In this document: positions 33,498-42,205 of the stretch, in pieces
How positions within the stretch are numbered: the first letter of the stretch is position 1
Layout: every line of letters starts with the position of its first letter
NCBI RefSeq assembly: GCF_041224545.1
Contig: NZ_JBGFGP010000163.1
Span: 1-64,000, forward strand
DNA: 64,000 bases
Direction: 5' to 3'
From: Sedimentitalea sp041224545
GTDB lineage: Bacteria; Pseudomonadota; Alphaproteobacteria; Rhodobacterales; Rhodobacteraceae
Notes under the pieces: generated by a model
Seen by the model: the letters and a program-made list of their open reading frames with translations, nothing else
Databases searched by the model: none
Told to the model about the DNA's origin: nothing
Made by a program: the position numbers and the translations under genes

Positions 33498-34481
33498 ATG
33501 GAGTTCATTGCCGAAATCAAGACACTGTTCACCGACTCGCTTGGTGATTTCGGTCCGGTGATCGTGATCGGTGTACTTGGACTGTTCATGATCCTGCTGG
33601 CGGTCTCCCTGATCCTGAACCAGCCGGAAGACCCGCTCAAAAAACTCAAGCGCGCCAATACGCCCGAAAAACGCAGCACGCCGCAAAAGGAGCGGCTGCG
33701 CCAGCGCGGACGCAATGTGCAACTCGACAAGTTCGCGACATTTCTCGAACCCAAGAACCAGGCCGAATTATCCGCCGTACAACTGAAGCTGCGACAGGCC
33801 GGCTATCAATCCAAGGACGCGGTGCGCATCTATCACTTTGCCCAGTTTGCCCTTGGCATTTTCGGTCTCATCCTCGGGACCGCCTATGTGATCCTGCTGA
33901 CATCCCAGGGGCAGGTCGTCGAAAACCAGCGCATGATCCTCTATGTTCTGGGGCCCGGCGGTGCGGGCTATCTGCTGCCCAAATACTGGGTCACGCGGCG
34001 CGTCCAGACCCGGAAGGAAGCCATCGAGCGCGCCTTTCCCGATGCGCTGGACATGATGCTGGTCTGCGTCGAGGCGGGCCAGTCACTCGATCAATCCATC
34101 GTAAGGGTTGCCGCAGAGCTGCACGCCTCCTACCCGGAACTGGCCGAGGAATTCGAGATCGTCGCCTACGAGATGAAGGCCGGCAAGGAAAAAACAGCGG
34201 TTCTGCGGGATCTTGGAACGCGCTGCGGCGTGCAGGATGTCTCCTGTTTCGTCACTGTGCTGATTCAGTCGGCCTCGTTCGGTACGTCGATCGCCGAAGC
34301 GCTGCGGGTCTATGCCAGCGAAATGCGCGACAAGCGCGTGATGCGCGCCGAAGAAGCCGCCAACAAGCTGCCCACCAAGATGACACTGGCAACGATGACC
34401 CTGACGGTGCCGCCGCTGTTGATCATTCTGGTTGGCCCATCGGCGCAGGGCATCGCCAACCTTGGTAACATGGGCAAGTAG
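33498..34481 (+). CDS. tadC: Tad inner-membrane platform protein TadC
   Basis: This is the second T2SSF-domain platform protein, 327 residues. It has an N-terminal helix (about 17-38), a central pair of hydrophobic segments, and the T2SSF domain (AFPDALDMMLVCVEAGQSLDQ, and CGVQDVSCFVTVLIQSASFGTSIAEALR), ending in a helix near 300-320. GAGG lies seven bases before the ATG. It is tightly packed between tadB (10 bases) and tadD (3 bases). Confidence 0.94.
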   Translation: MEFIAEIKTLFTDSLGDFGPVIVIGVLGLFMILLAVSLILNQPEDPLKKLKRANTPEKRSTPQKERLRQRGRNVQLDKFATFLEPKNQAELSAVQLKLRQAGYQSKDAVRIYHFAQFALGIFGLILGTAYVILLTSQGQVVENQRMILYVLGPGGAGYLLPKYWVTRRVQTRKEAIERAFPDALDMMLVCVEAGQSLDQSIVRVAAELHASYPELAEEFEIVAYEMKAGKEKTAVLRDLGTRCGVQDVSCFVTVLIQSASFGTSIAEALRVYASEMRDKRVMRAEEAANKLPTKMTLATMTLTVPPLLIILVGPSAQGIANLGNMGK

Positions 34482-34484
34482 CGT

Positions 34485-35075
34485 ATGGGATCGCTGCGCG
34501 CGCGGGCCGGCGCAATGCCGCACAGGTTGGTTCTCGCAATTGCGACCAGCCTGGGCATCTCGGCCTGTGACACGTTCAGGGAACCCGATACGCCCGCGGG
34601 TGTGGATGCGCCGGGTGTCGATCTGAGAAAAGAGGCGGCTGACGGGTTGGAAGTGGGCAACCGGTTGCTGGCGGCGTCCGAGTACGAGCTTGCAATCGAT
34701 GCCTTTACCCGCGCGGCGCTGAAACGCGGGCTGACTCCCGAAATTCTGAACGGCATGGGAACCGCCAACCTCGGACTTGGCCGGCTGGGGCAATCCGAGG
34801 AATTGCTCCGCCGCGCGGTCGAGGCGGCGCCGGACTGGCCCGAGGCTTGGAACAATCTCGGCGTGGTTCTTCTCGAACGGGGCGAGATCGGAGAAGCAGA
34901 GCAGGTCTTTCGCAAGGCCTATGCGCTGGACAATGGCGAAAGTGACGCAATCCGCGACAATCTGCGCTTAGCCCTCGCAAAAACCGAAAATTTCGGTCAT
35001 ACTGAGCCGCAAAACCAGGAATATAAAGTGGTGCGGCGGGGCAGCAGCGAATATCTGATCCGCAAGACACCATGA
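34485..35075 (+). CDS. tadD: TPR lipoprotein TadD
   Basis: This is a 196-residue predicted lipoprotein with lipobox ISAC (Cys28 from the first ATG). An in-frame ATG at residue 11 would give a shorter signal. The body holds at least three TPR-like repeats (GNRLLAASEYELAIDAF, GTANLGLGRLGQSEELLRRAVE, NNLGVVLLERGEIGEAEQVF). TadD proteins are outer-membrane pilotins needed for Tad pilus formation. It follows tadC by three bases. Confidence 0.88.
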   Translation: MGSLRARAGAMPHRLVLAIATSLGISACDTFREPDTPAGVDAPGVDLRKEAADGLEVGNRLLAASEYELAIDAFTRAALKRGLTPEILNGMGTANLGLGRLGQSEELLRRAVEAAPDWPEAWNNLGVVLLERGEIGEAEQVFRKAYALDNGESDAIRDNLRLALAKTENFGHTEPQNQEYKVVRRGSSEYLIRKTP

Positions 35076-35107
35076 CAGAGGCATAAGAGCAGTAAAGGAC
35101 GCAACCA

Positions 35108-35956
35108 ATGCGCCACCTCACCCTGATTCCGGCCGCACTTGTCATGAGTTTGGCCGTTTCCGCTTGCGCGAAAAAGCCGGACGAGACCGTTGAGCGCGCT
35201 TTTCAAGAGGTCAATGTGGTCGATGAAAACGACCTGAACGATGTCATGCTGACCGTCGCGGATCCGAATGAAGCGGTGACATATTTTACCCGCAGTCTCA
35301 AGCAATCCCCAAACCGGATCGACCTGCAACGCGGGCTTGCCCTGTCGCTGATACGGGCCAAGCGAAACGTCGAAGGCGTCGCCGCGTGGAAAAAAGTCGT
35401 CGGCATGAGCGGGGCAACGTCAGAAGACAAGGTCGCCCTCGCCGATGCCCAGATCCGCGTGGGCGAATGGGCCGCCGCCGAAAAGACACTCGACAGCGTT
35501 CCACCCACCTATGAAACCTTCAGGCGCTACCGGCTGGAAGGCATGGTGGCCGATGCCAACAAGGAATGGAACAAGGCTGACAGCTATTACGAAACCGCAC
35601 TTGGCCTGACCACCAAGCCGGCAGGCGTGATGAACAACTGGGGGTATTCCAAGCTTTCGCGCGGTGATTTCGCCGGGGCCGAACGTCTGTTTGGTCAGGC
35701 GATCCGGCAGGATCCCGGCCTGTTCACCGCCAAGAACAACCTCGTTCTCGCGCGGGGTGCGCAGCGGAACTATTCGTTGCCCGTCATACCGATGGATCAG
35801 GTCGAGCGCGCCGAACTGCTGCACACCATGGCATTGACCGCGATCAAGCAGGGTGACGTGCAAACCGGCGAAGCGCTGTTGCGCGAGGCAATCGACACGC
35901 ATCCGCAGCATTTCGAAGAGGCCGCCAGGTCCCTGCGTGCCATCGAAAACGGCTAG
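35108..35956 (+). CDS. Second TPR lipoprotein of the Tad locus
   Basis: This is a 282-residue predicted lipoprotein with lipobox VSAC (Cys20). It has TPR-like repeats across the body (AVTYFTRSLKQSPNRIDLQRGLALSLIRAKR, NNWGYSKLSRGDFAGAERLFGQAIRQDP). It resembles TadD-family proteins and is placed between tadD and the prepilin peptidase. It is probably a second pilot or scaffold protein for the secretin. The exact role is not known. Confidence 0.85.
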   Translation: MRHLTLIPAALVMSLAVSACAKKPDETVERAFQEVNVVDENDLNDVMLTVADPNEAVTYFTRSLKQSPNRIDLQRGLALSLIRAKRNVEGVAAWKKVVGMSGATSEDKVALADAQIRVGEWAAAEKTLDSVPPTYETFRRYRLEGMVADANKEWNKADSYYETALGLTTKPAGVMNNWGYSKLSRGDFAGAERLFGQAIRQDPGLFTAKNNLVLARGAQRNYSLPVIPMDQVERAELLHTMALTAIKQGDVQTGEALLREAIDTHPQHFEEAARSLRAIENG

Positions 35957-35961
35957 GCCGG

Positions 35962-36456
35962 ATGTCGGTATCCGCCGAAGCAGCACTCTGGTTCCTGCCC
36001 TTTGTCCTTCCGATCTGCTTTTTCGTGGCGCTCTCGGACCTGCGGGACATGCGCATCCCCAACCAGGCGGTTCTGTTGCTCGTCGTGGTCTTTCTCGTTG
36101 TCGGGCTCTTCGTCCTGCCGCTTGCGACCTATGGAACCCGCCTGCTGCAGCTTGGCGTCGTTCTGATCATCGGCATCGTGCTCAACGCCGCCGGTGCCGT
36201 CGGGGCCGGCGACGCCAAATTCGCGGCGGCAGCCGCACCCTATATCGCGATCGGGGATCTGCGTCTGGTCATCGCGATCTTTGCCGCCAATCTTCTCGCG
36301 GCCTTCACGACCCATCGGCTCGTCAAATTCACGCCGCTGCGCCGCATCGCGCCAACCTGGAAAAGCTGGGACGCCGGCGGGAAGTTCCCCATGGGCCTGT
36401 CACTGGCCGGAACATTGGCGATCTACCTGATCCTTGGGGCATTGATCGGCAGCTGA
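35962..36456 (+). CDS. cpaA: Tad prepilin peptidase CpaA/TadV
   Basis: This is a type IV prepilin peptidase (A24 family), the aspartic protease that removes pilin leaders after glycine. The 164-residue protein has five or six membrane segments. The two catalytic aspartates are in SDLRDMRIPN (about residues 25-34) and the GxGD motif GAGDAKF (about 75-81). It lacks the zinc/methylase domain of PilD, as expected for the short Tad form. It is the natural processor of the three pilins upstream. Confidence 0.94.
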   Translation: MSVSAEAALWFLPFVLPICFFVALSDLRDMRIPNQAVLLLVVVFLVVGLFVLPLATYGTRLLQLGVVLIIGIVLNAAGAVGAGDAKFAAAAAPYIAIGDLRLVIAIFAANLLAAFTTHRLVKFTPLRRIAPTWKSWDAGGKFPMGLSLAGTLAIYLILGALIGS

Positions 36457-36565
36457 CGCCCCTTTCCGCCCCTGACACTACACTTTGGGACGCCGCATTC
36501 TTGCCAGAAACAATCACTAGTAGTGCTGTCATCACTGGTTTCACCCTTCGATACAGGCCGAGCAG

Positions 36566-37873
36566 ATGAACACGCAGGCAAACGCTGTCTCCGCACCCCC
36601 CAGCCCGACCACCATAGATGACATGCGCCTGCCGCTGGTGATGATGCGGGACATCCTGCTCAAGACCGTCTTTCGCAAGACCATTGAAACGGTCACGGAA
36701 ATCGCGGCGGCCATCTGCCTGCCCATGCAGACGACGCAGGAACTGATCGATCTTGCACGCGAACAGCGTTTGCTCGAAGCGACCGGCACGCTCAATGCCA
36801 ATAACGGCAATGAAATGGGATACCGGCTTACCGATGCGGGAAAATCGCGGGCACTGGATGCGCTGTCGCAATCCGAGTATTTCGGCGCGATGCCGGTGCC
36901 GCTGGCCGTCTATCGCGAACAGGTTGCGCGCCAGTCGATCCGCAACATCCGGATCACCCGCGAACAACTGACCGGCGCGATGAAGGATCTGATCCTGCCC
37001 GATGCGCTGCTCGATCATCTCGGTCCCGCAGTCAGCGCGGGCCGTTCGATTCTGATGTATGGTCCGCCCGGCAACGGAAAATCGTCAATCGCAAACGGCA
37101 TCCGCAAAACTCTGGGTCATCGCATCTATGTTCCGCGCGCCATCGAATATTCCGGGCAGGTCATCACCGTCTACGATCCGATCGTACACACCGCCGTGGA
37201 TGACATACCGGACGACCCGAATGCCTTGCGCCGAACCCGGCGGTTTGACACACGCTATGTCTGTTGCGAGCGGCCCACTGTGGTGACGGGCGGGGAACTG
37301 TCGCTCAAGATGCTGGACCTTGTCTATAATCCGACCGCACGGACCTATCAGGCGCCGCTGCAACTGAAATCGACGGGTGGTATCTTTATTATCGACGATC
37401 TCGGCCGGCAGGAGGAGTCGCCACAGGCGCTGATCAACCGCTGGATCGTGCCGCTTGAGGAAGGCAAGGATATTCTCGGGCTGCAATCAGGAGAGAAATT
37501 CGAAGTCCCGTTCGATACTCTGCTGATCTTTTCGACAAACTTTCACCCGAACGAGATTTTCGATCAGGCGGCGCTGCGGCGGATTTTCTTCAAGATCAAG
37601 ATAGACGGACCGAGCAAAGAGAACTTTCTCAGGATTTTCGCGCTCGTCGCACGCAATAAGGGGATGCCGCTGGACGAGGCCGCGCTGGTTCACCTGCTGA
37701 AGGTCAAATATCCGACCATCGGCAATATCTATGCAAATTATCAACCGGTCTTCCTGATCGATCAGATGATCGCCATCTGTGAATTCGAAGGCATCCCGTA
37801 TCGGATGAGCCCCGAGCTCATCGACCGGGCCTGGGCCAACATGTTCGTGCGCGACGAAAATATCGTCAGATAA
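36566..37873 (+). CDS. AAA+ ATPase associated with the Tad pilus locus
   Basis: This is a 435-residue predicted cytoplasmic AAA+ ATPase. The N-terminal 130 residues look like a winged-helix-type region (TVTEIAAAICLPMQTTQELIDLAREQRLLE, GYRLTDAGKSRALDAL). The ATPase domain has Walker A YGPPGNGKSS (about 166-175), Walker B GIFIIDDLGRQ (about 271-281), and a sensor region LLIFSTNFHPNEIFD. Proteins of this type are often annotated as chaperone-like ATPases associated with Flp pilus assembly. No precise function is established. A gap of 109 bases separates it from cpaA on the same strand. Confidence 0.85.
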   Translation: MNTQANAVSAPPSPTTIDDMRLPLVMMRDILLKTVFRKTIETVTEIAAAICLPMQTTQELIDLAREQRLLEATGTLNANNGNEMGYRLTDAGKSRALDALSQSEYFGAMPVPLAVYREQVARQSIRNIRITREQLTGAMKDLILPDALLDHLGPAVSAGRSILMYGPPGNGKSSIANGIRKTLGHRIYVPRAIEYSGQVITVYDPIVHTAVDDIPDDPNALRRTRRFDTRYVCCERPTVVTGGELSLKMLDLVYNPTARTYQAPLQLKSTGGIFIIDDLGRQEESPQALINRWIVPLEEGKDILGLQSGEKFEVPFDTLLIFSTNFHPNEIFDQAALRRIFFKIKIDGPSKENFLRIFALVARNKGMPLDEAALVHLLKVKYPTIGNIYANYQPVFLIDQMIAICEFEGIPYRMSPELIDRAWANMFVRDENIVR

Positions 37874-37929
37874 GAGCTCGCGCGTGACGAAGGCTGGTCC
37901 TCGTGCGGCACCGCGCTAGACTGTCGATC

Positions 37930-40338
37930 ATGACACTTCCACCACAGCTTCAGGCATGGTTCGACGGCAAGGGCTGGTCGCCACATCCGCACCAACTCGC
38001 CATGCTGGACCGCGCCGATGCGCCCGCGACCCTGTTGATTGCCCCCACCGGCGGCGGCAAGACATTGGCCGGTTTCCTGCCCACGCTCGCGGATCTGGCC
38101 AATGACGCCCATGAGGGTCTTCACACGCTCTATGTCAGCCCGCTCAAGGCACTGGCAGCGGATATCAAACGCAATCTGCGCACGCCGGTCGACGAGATCG
38201 GGCTGGATATCCGGATCGAGGATCGCACCGGAGATACCTCGGCCACGCAAAAGCGACGCCAGCGTGTCGACCCGCCCCACATCCTGCTGACCACCCCCGA
38301 GAGCCTCGCTTTGATGATCTCGTACGAGGACGCGCCACGCATCTTCAACGGATTGAAACGCATCGTGGTGGATGAAGTCCATGCCCTTGCCGAGAGCAAG
38401 CGCGGCGATCAACTGATGCTTGCCCTCGCGCGGATCAATGCGCTTTGCCCGGATCTGCGCCGCGTGGGCCTGTCGGCCACGGTCGATGATCCCGCCGCCA
38501 TCGCGCGTCTGCTCGCGCGTCACCCCGACCGCTGCGACATTCTCGTCGCCGACCCCGGCCCGGCGCCCGACATTGCCATGCTCGAAACAAGCGAAGAGCC
38601 GCCCTGGGCAGGCGGCGGTGCAGCCTATGCGATCCCCGCCGTGATGGAGCAAGTCCGGCAGCACAAGACCACGCTGATTTTTCACAACACGCGCGCGCAG
38701 GCCGAGATTTTCTTTCACAATCTTTGGCTCGCAAATCCCGACGGCCTGCCCATCGGCATTCATCATGGCAGCCTTGACCGGCAGCAACGCCAACGTGTCG
38801 AGGCGGCCATGGTACGCGGAGAATTGCGGGCCATCGTCTGCACCGGAAGCCTTGATCTGGGAATAGACTGGGGCGATGTGGACCTTGTGATCCAGATCGG
38901 TGCCCCCAAGAACGTCAAGCGGCTGGTGCAGCGCATCGGCCGAGCCAATCATCAGTACAATGCCCCCTCCAAGGCGCTGCTGGTCCCCGCGAACCGGTTC
39001 GAAGTGGTCGAGTGTATCGCCGCGCTCCAGGCCGTGCAGGAAGGCGATCTGGATGGTGAACCGCGCGGGCCGGGTCCGTTGGACGTGCTTTGCCAGCATA
39101 TTCTGATCACGGCCTGTTCCGGGCCGTTCCATGCCGACGACCTCTATGCAGAAGTCACGACCGCGGGCGCCTATGCCGATCTGTCCCGCGCCGATTTTGA
39201 TCGCTGTCTCGAATTCGCGGCCACCGGAGGATATGCGCTGCGTGCCTATGATCGCTGGCAACGCCTGTTGCAACGCGCGGACGGACGGTGGCAATTGCGC
39301 GACCCCCGTGCCAGCCGGGACATACGCATGAACATCGGTACCATCCAGGACAGCGACACGGTCAAGGTCCGGCTCAGGCGCAATCGCGGTGGCAAACCGC
39401 TGGGCGAAGTCGAAGAGGGGTTCGCGGCCACCCTGTCCACGGGCGATACCTTTCTCATCGGCGGGCAGATCGTGCGCTTTGAAGGGTTGCGGGAGATGAC
39501 GGTCGAAGTGTCTCGCGACGCCGCGCGCAAACCGCGCATCGCCACCTTTTCGGGCACCAAATTCGCCACCTCTACACAGCTGAGCGCCCGCATCCTCGCG
39601 CTGCTGCAGCAACCGGACTGGCCCGGCTTGCCTGCCCACACGGCAGAATGGCTGAACCTGCAACGCGAGAAAAGCCGGCTACCCGAATTCGGGCGGCTAC
39701 TGATCGAGAGTTTTCCCCATGACGGGCGCGAGCATTGCTGTGTCTACGGGTTTGCCGGGCGCAACGCGCAACAGACACTGGGCCTGTTGTTGACGAAACA
39801 AATGGAAGAGGCCGGGCTCGATCCGCTGGGTTTCGTCGCCACCGATTACGCGACGCTGATCTGGGGGCTGGAACCACTGCGGGATCCCGAAATTCTCTTT
39901 GATCGCGATACCTTGCGCAACGGGCTGGCCAACTGGCTGGCGGGAAATGCCGTCATGAAACGCACGTTTCGCGCCAGCGCCACGATTGCCGGCCTCATTC
40001 AGCGCAACACGCCGCAGGCACGCAAGACCGGCAGACAGGCGACCTTTTCATCTGACATTCTCTATGACACGTTGCAGAAATACGATCCCGATCACCTGAT
40101 GCTGGACATCACCCGCAGCGAAGCGCAGCGCGGGTTGGTGGATTTCGGCCGCATCGAGGAGCTTCTGGATCGCGTGGGCGACAGGCTGGACCTGCTGCGG
40201 CTGGATCGTGTCACGCCGCTTGCGGCTCCATTGCTTCTCGAAGTGGGCAAGGTGCCGATCAAGGGTGCCGCCGAAGAACGACTTTTGGCCGAGGAAACCC
40301 GGCGGCTGATGCAGGAAGCGGGGCTTGCGGAACTCTGA
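37930..40338 (+). CDS. Ligase-associated DEXH-box DNA repair helicase (Lhr-like)
   Basis: This is an 802-residue superfamily 2 helicase. Motifs in order: Walker A APTGGGKTLAGF, TTPESLALM, the DEVH box VVDEVHALAESKRGDQ, LSATVDD, CTGSLDLGIDWGDVDLVIQIG, and the arginine motif QRIGRANH. The C-terminal Lhr-type region follows. Such helicases are encoded with PdeM, an ATP-dependent ligase and an exonuclease in a DNA-damage module. Here pdeM is next, but the ligase and exonuclease are not in the window. I use the ATG at 37930, where similarity begins. Confidence 0.92.
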   Translation: MTLPPQLQAWFDGKGWSPHPHQLAMLDRADAPATLLIAPTGGGKTLAGFLPTLADLANDAHEGLHTLYVSPLKALAADIKRNLRTPVDEIGLDIRIEDRTGDTSATQKRRQRVDPPHILLTTPESLALMISYEDAPRIFNGLKRIVVDEVHALAESKRGDQLMLALARINALCPDLRRVGLSATVDDPAAIARLLARHPDRCDILVADPGPAPDIAMLETSEEPPWAGGGAAYAIPAVMEQVRQHKTTLIFHNTRAQAEIFFHNLWLANPDGLPIGIHHGSLDRQQRQRVEAAMVRGELRAIVCTGSLDLGIDWGDVDLVIQIGAPKNVKRLVQRIGRANHQYNAPSKALLVPANRFEVVECIAALQAVQEGDLDGEPRGPGPLDVLCQHILITACSGPFHADDLYAEVTTAGAYADLSRADFDRCLEFAATGGYALRAYDRWQRLLQRADGRWQLRDPRASRDIRMNIGTIQDSDTVKVRLRRNRGGKPLGEVEEGFAATLSTGDTFLIGGQIVRFEGLREMTVEVSRDAARKPRIATFSGTKFATSTQLSARILALLQQPDWPGLPAHTAEWLNLQREKSRLPEFGRLLIESFPHDGREHCCVYGFAGRNAQQTLGLLLTKQMEEAGLDPLGFVATDYATLIWGLEPLRDPEILFDRDTLRNGLANWLAGNAVMKRTFRASATIAGLIQRNTPQARKTGRQATFSSDILYDTLQKYDPDHLMLDITRSEAQRGLVDFGRIEELLDRVGDRLDLLRLDRVTPLAAPLLLEVGKVPIKGAAEERLLAEETRRLMQEAGLAEL

Positions 40339-40440
40339 GCAATCCGCGAACCAGCACCGAAACAGGTCACCGCGGACCATCTGTACCGATGTGAAAAGCG
40401 ATGTTTCAAACCAAGGAAGAAACGCGATAGACCCGGCTTC

Positions 40441-41109
40441 ATGAATGGGTATGTCTTTACATTTTCCGGTGCCGAGCTGGTCGCCCTGGGGTCCGGCGCG
40501 CTCTGGTGGCGGGATCACGGGTTGCTCTGCGTATCCGATCTGCATCTGGGCAAGTCCGAACGTATCGCGCGGCGTGGGGGCGTATCGCTCCCGCCCTATG
40601 ACACCCGTGCGACGCTTGATAGGTTGGCGGCGGATCTGGACTCCTGCAATCCGGCAACCGTGGCCTGTATCGGTGACAGCTTTGACGATCTGGAGTCCGC
40701 AGATGCCCTCCCCGAATACGAGCGGCTCTGGATCGCGCGCCTGCAAGCGGGTCGCGAATGGATCTGGATCGAAGGTAACCACGATCCCGGCCCCGTCGCG
40801 TTGGGCGGTGCCCATCATGCGATATTGCGGGTCGGGCCGCTGACCTTCCGGCATATTGCCGATCCTGCCGCGCAGGCCGAAGTGTCTGGCCATTATCATC
40901 CCAAGGTCCAGCTGCGTCTGCGCGGGCGTACCATCGCACGTCCGGCCTTTCTGGTGGATCGCGATCGCATTATCCTTCCCGCCTACGGAGTTTATACGGG
41001 CGGGCTTCGCAGCGATGCGGGGGCGCTTTGCAGTCTCATGCGGCCGGACGCGATTGCCCTTGTCACGGGATCGTCGGTGTACCCGGTTCCGATGCCGCGC
41101 AATGCCTGA
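40441..41109 (+). CDS. pdeM: Ligase-associated metallophosphoesterase PdeM
   Basis: This is a 222-residue calcineurin-like phosphoesterase predicted to act as a DNA endonuclease or phosphodiesterase in the ligase-associated repair module. Metal-binding motifs are DLHLGK (about 32-37), GDSFDD (about 79-84), EGNHDPG (about 112-118) and GHYHPK (about 143-148). The length and motifs fit the PdeM family, and the partner helicase lies 102 bases upstream. The nucleolytic activity is inferred from the family. Confidence 0.9.
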   Translation: MNGYVFTFSGAELVALGSGALWWRDHGLLCVSDLHLGKSERIARRGGVSLPPYDTRATLDRLAADLDSCNPATVACIGDSFDDLESADALPEYERLWIARLQAGREWIWIEGNHDPGPVALGGAHHAILRVGPLTFRHIADPAAQAEVSGHYHPKVQLRLRGRTIARPAFLVDRDRIILPAYGVYTGGLRSDAGALCSLMRPDAIALVTGSSVYPVPMPRNA

Positions 41110-41174
41110 AGCGTGTCACATTGCTTTCGCAGCCATATCTGCTTCAATCACTCGGTAGCGTCATTTGGGTCGGA

Positions 41175-41948
41175 TCAGAGTTTGAGCACACCTGCTTCTT
41201 CCAATGCGGGCCTGTATTTGCGGCTGACCGGCACCTGATCTCCGTTGGTCAGCTTGAGATAAATCTTGCTGCCATCGCGCCCCACCCCGATGACCGCATC
41301 CTGCACCACCCAGTGTGACCGATGCGTGGTAAATCCGATAACAGTATCCATCTCATCGATCGCATCCGCGAATCGCATGCGGATGGTCTCGACCCCGCTC
41401 GCCGAAATGACATCGACAAAGTGATCCCGGACGAAAAGCCGAAGGATCGGCCCCTCGAACCCCGGCGACAAGCGACGCGCCAACCGGGGTCCTTCAGGTG
41501 GGTCTTCGGTCGTCTTGGGAAAATAGCCGACCGCCTCAAACCCCGGAATGATCCGCCGCAGGACACAGATGCTCAGCGTGATCGCGGCAATGTCATAGCT
41601 CATGTCGAGGAGCGAGGGGGCAAGCAACGGATTGCGAAACGCCAGGTTCCGGGTGAGGAACCAGAGCGGCGGCGAGAAAAAGGCTACCATCAGGCAGATC
41701 ATCAACACATCCTGCAAAATCGGATGCGCGTCCTGCGCGCAATACCGCGTCAGCCGGCGACAGACGCGTCCGATCAGGATGGACGCCACCGATACGCATG
41801 ACCAGTAAAGCAACCGCTCCGGAAACGAATGGGTCTCATAGGTGCCAAAAGGCCCCATGATCGCCCCGAGGAACGATACAAGCATCAATATCGAGATATT
41901 GAACCGACTGGTCAGCGGCCGCCAGAAATCTTTAAATAATGTAAACAT
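41175..41948 (-). CDS. Membrane-bound LytTR-type DNA-binding regulator
   Basis: This is a 257-residue protein with four predicted membrane segments in the first 140 residues (ISILMLVSFLGAIMGPFG, LLYWSCVSVASILIG, VLMICLMVAFFSPPLWFL, MSYDIAAITLSICVL) and a C-terminal LytTR domain (RLFVRDHFVDVISASG, TTHRSHWVVQDAVIGV, ISKYRPALEE-like end). It has no receiver domain, so it may sense a membrane or external signal directly. Its target genes are unknown. It is convergent with pdeM. Confidence 0.88.
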   Translation of the reverse strand: MFTLFKDFWRPLTSRFNISILMLVSFLGAIMGPFGTYETHSFPERLLYWSCVSVASILIGRVCRRLTRYCAQDAHPILQDVLMICLMVAFFSPPLWFLTRNLAFRNPLLAPSLLDMSYDIAAITLSICVLRRIIPGFEAVGYFPKTTEDPPEGPRLARRLSPGFEGPILRLFVRDHFVDVISASGVETIRMRFADAIDEMDTVIGFTTHRSHWVVQDAVIGVGRDGSKIYLKLTNGDQVPVSRKYRPALEEAGVLKL

Positions 41949-42205
41949 CTACGACTGGGGCACTGTCCAAAATACTCGGTAAAACAATGGCATCTTAAAA
42001 AATGTGCCCGGTGAGGTCATGGGGCAAATCGATCCGGTATTCCCCTTTGAACATCAAGTAGCGGGGAGTTTAAGTAGTGCAAGAGACGAGCGCAAAGAAA
42101 TCCCGCACATTCTGGCGAAAACGTGAGCGAATGTGCGACACCGTGTTGCCCGGCGAATTTTCGGGGAAAAGCCGATCTGTCCCGAACGTTGCGACAATTG
42201 GCCAA

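Noticed and set aside
37762..39663. A 633-codon open frame on the minus strand opposite the helicase
   Set aside because: The helicase has all SF2 motifs in order on the plus strand. The frame crosses the end of the AAA+ gene and the intergenic region without its own start signals.
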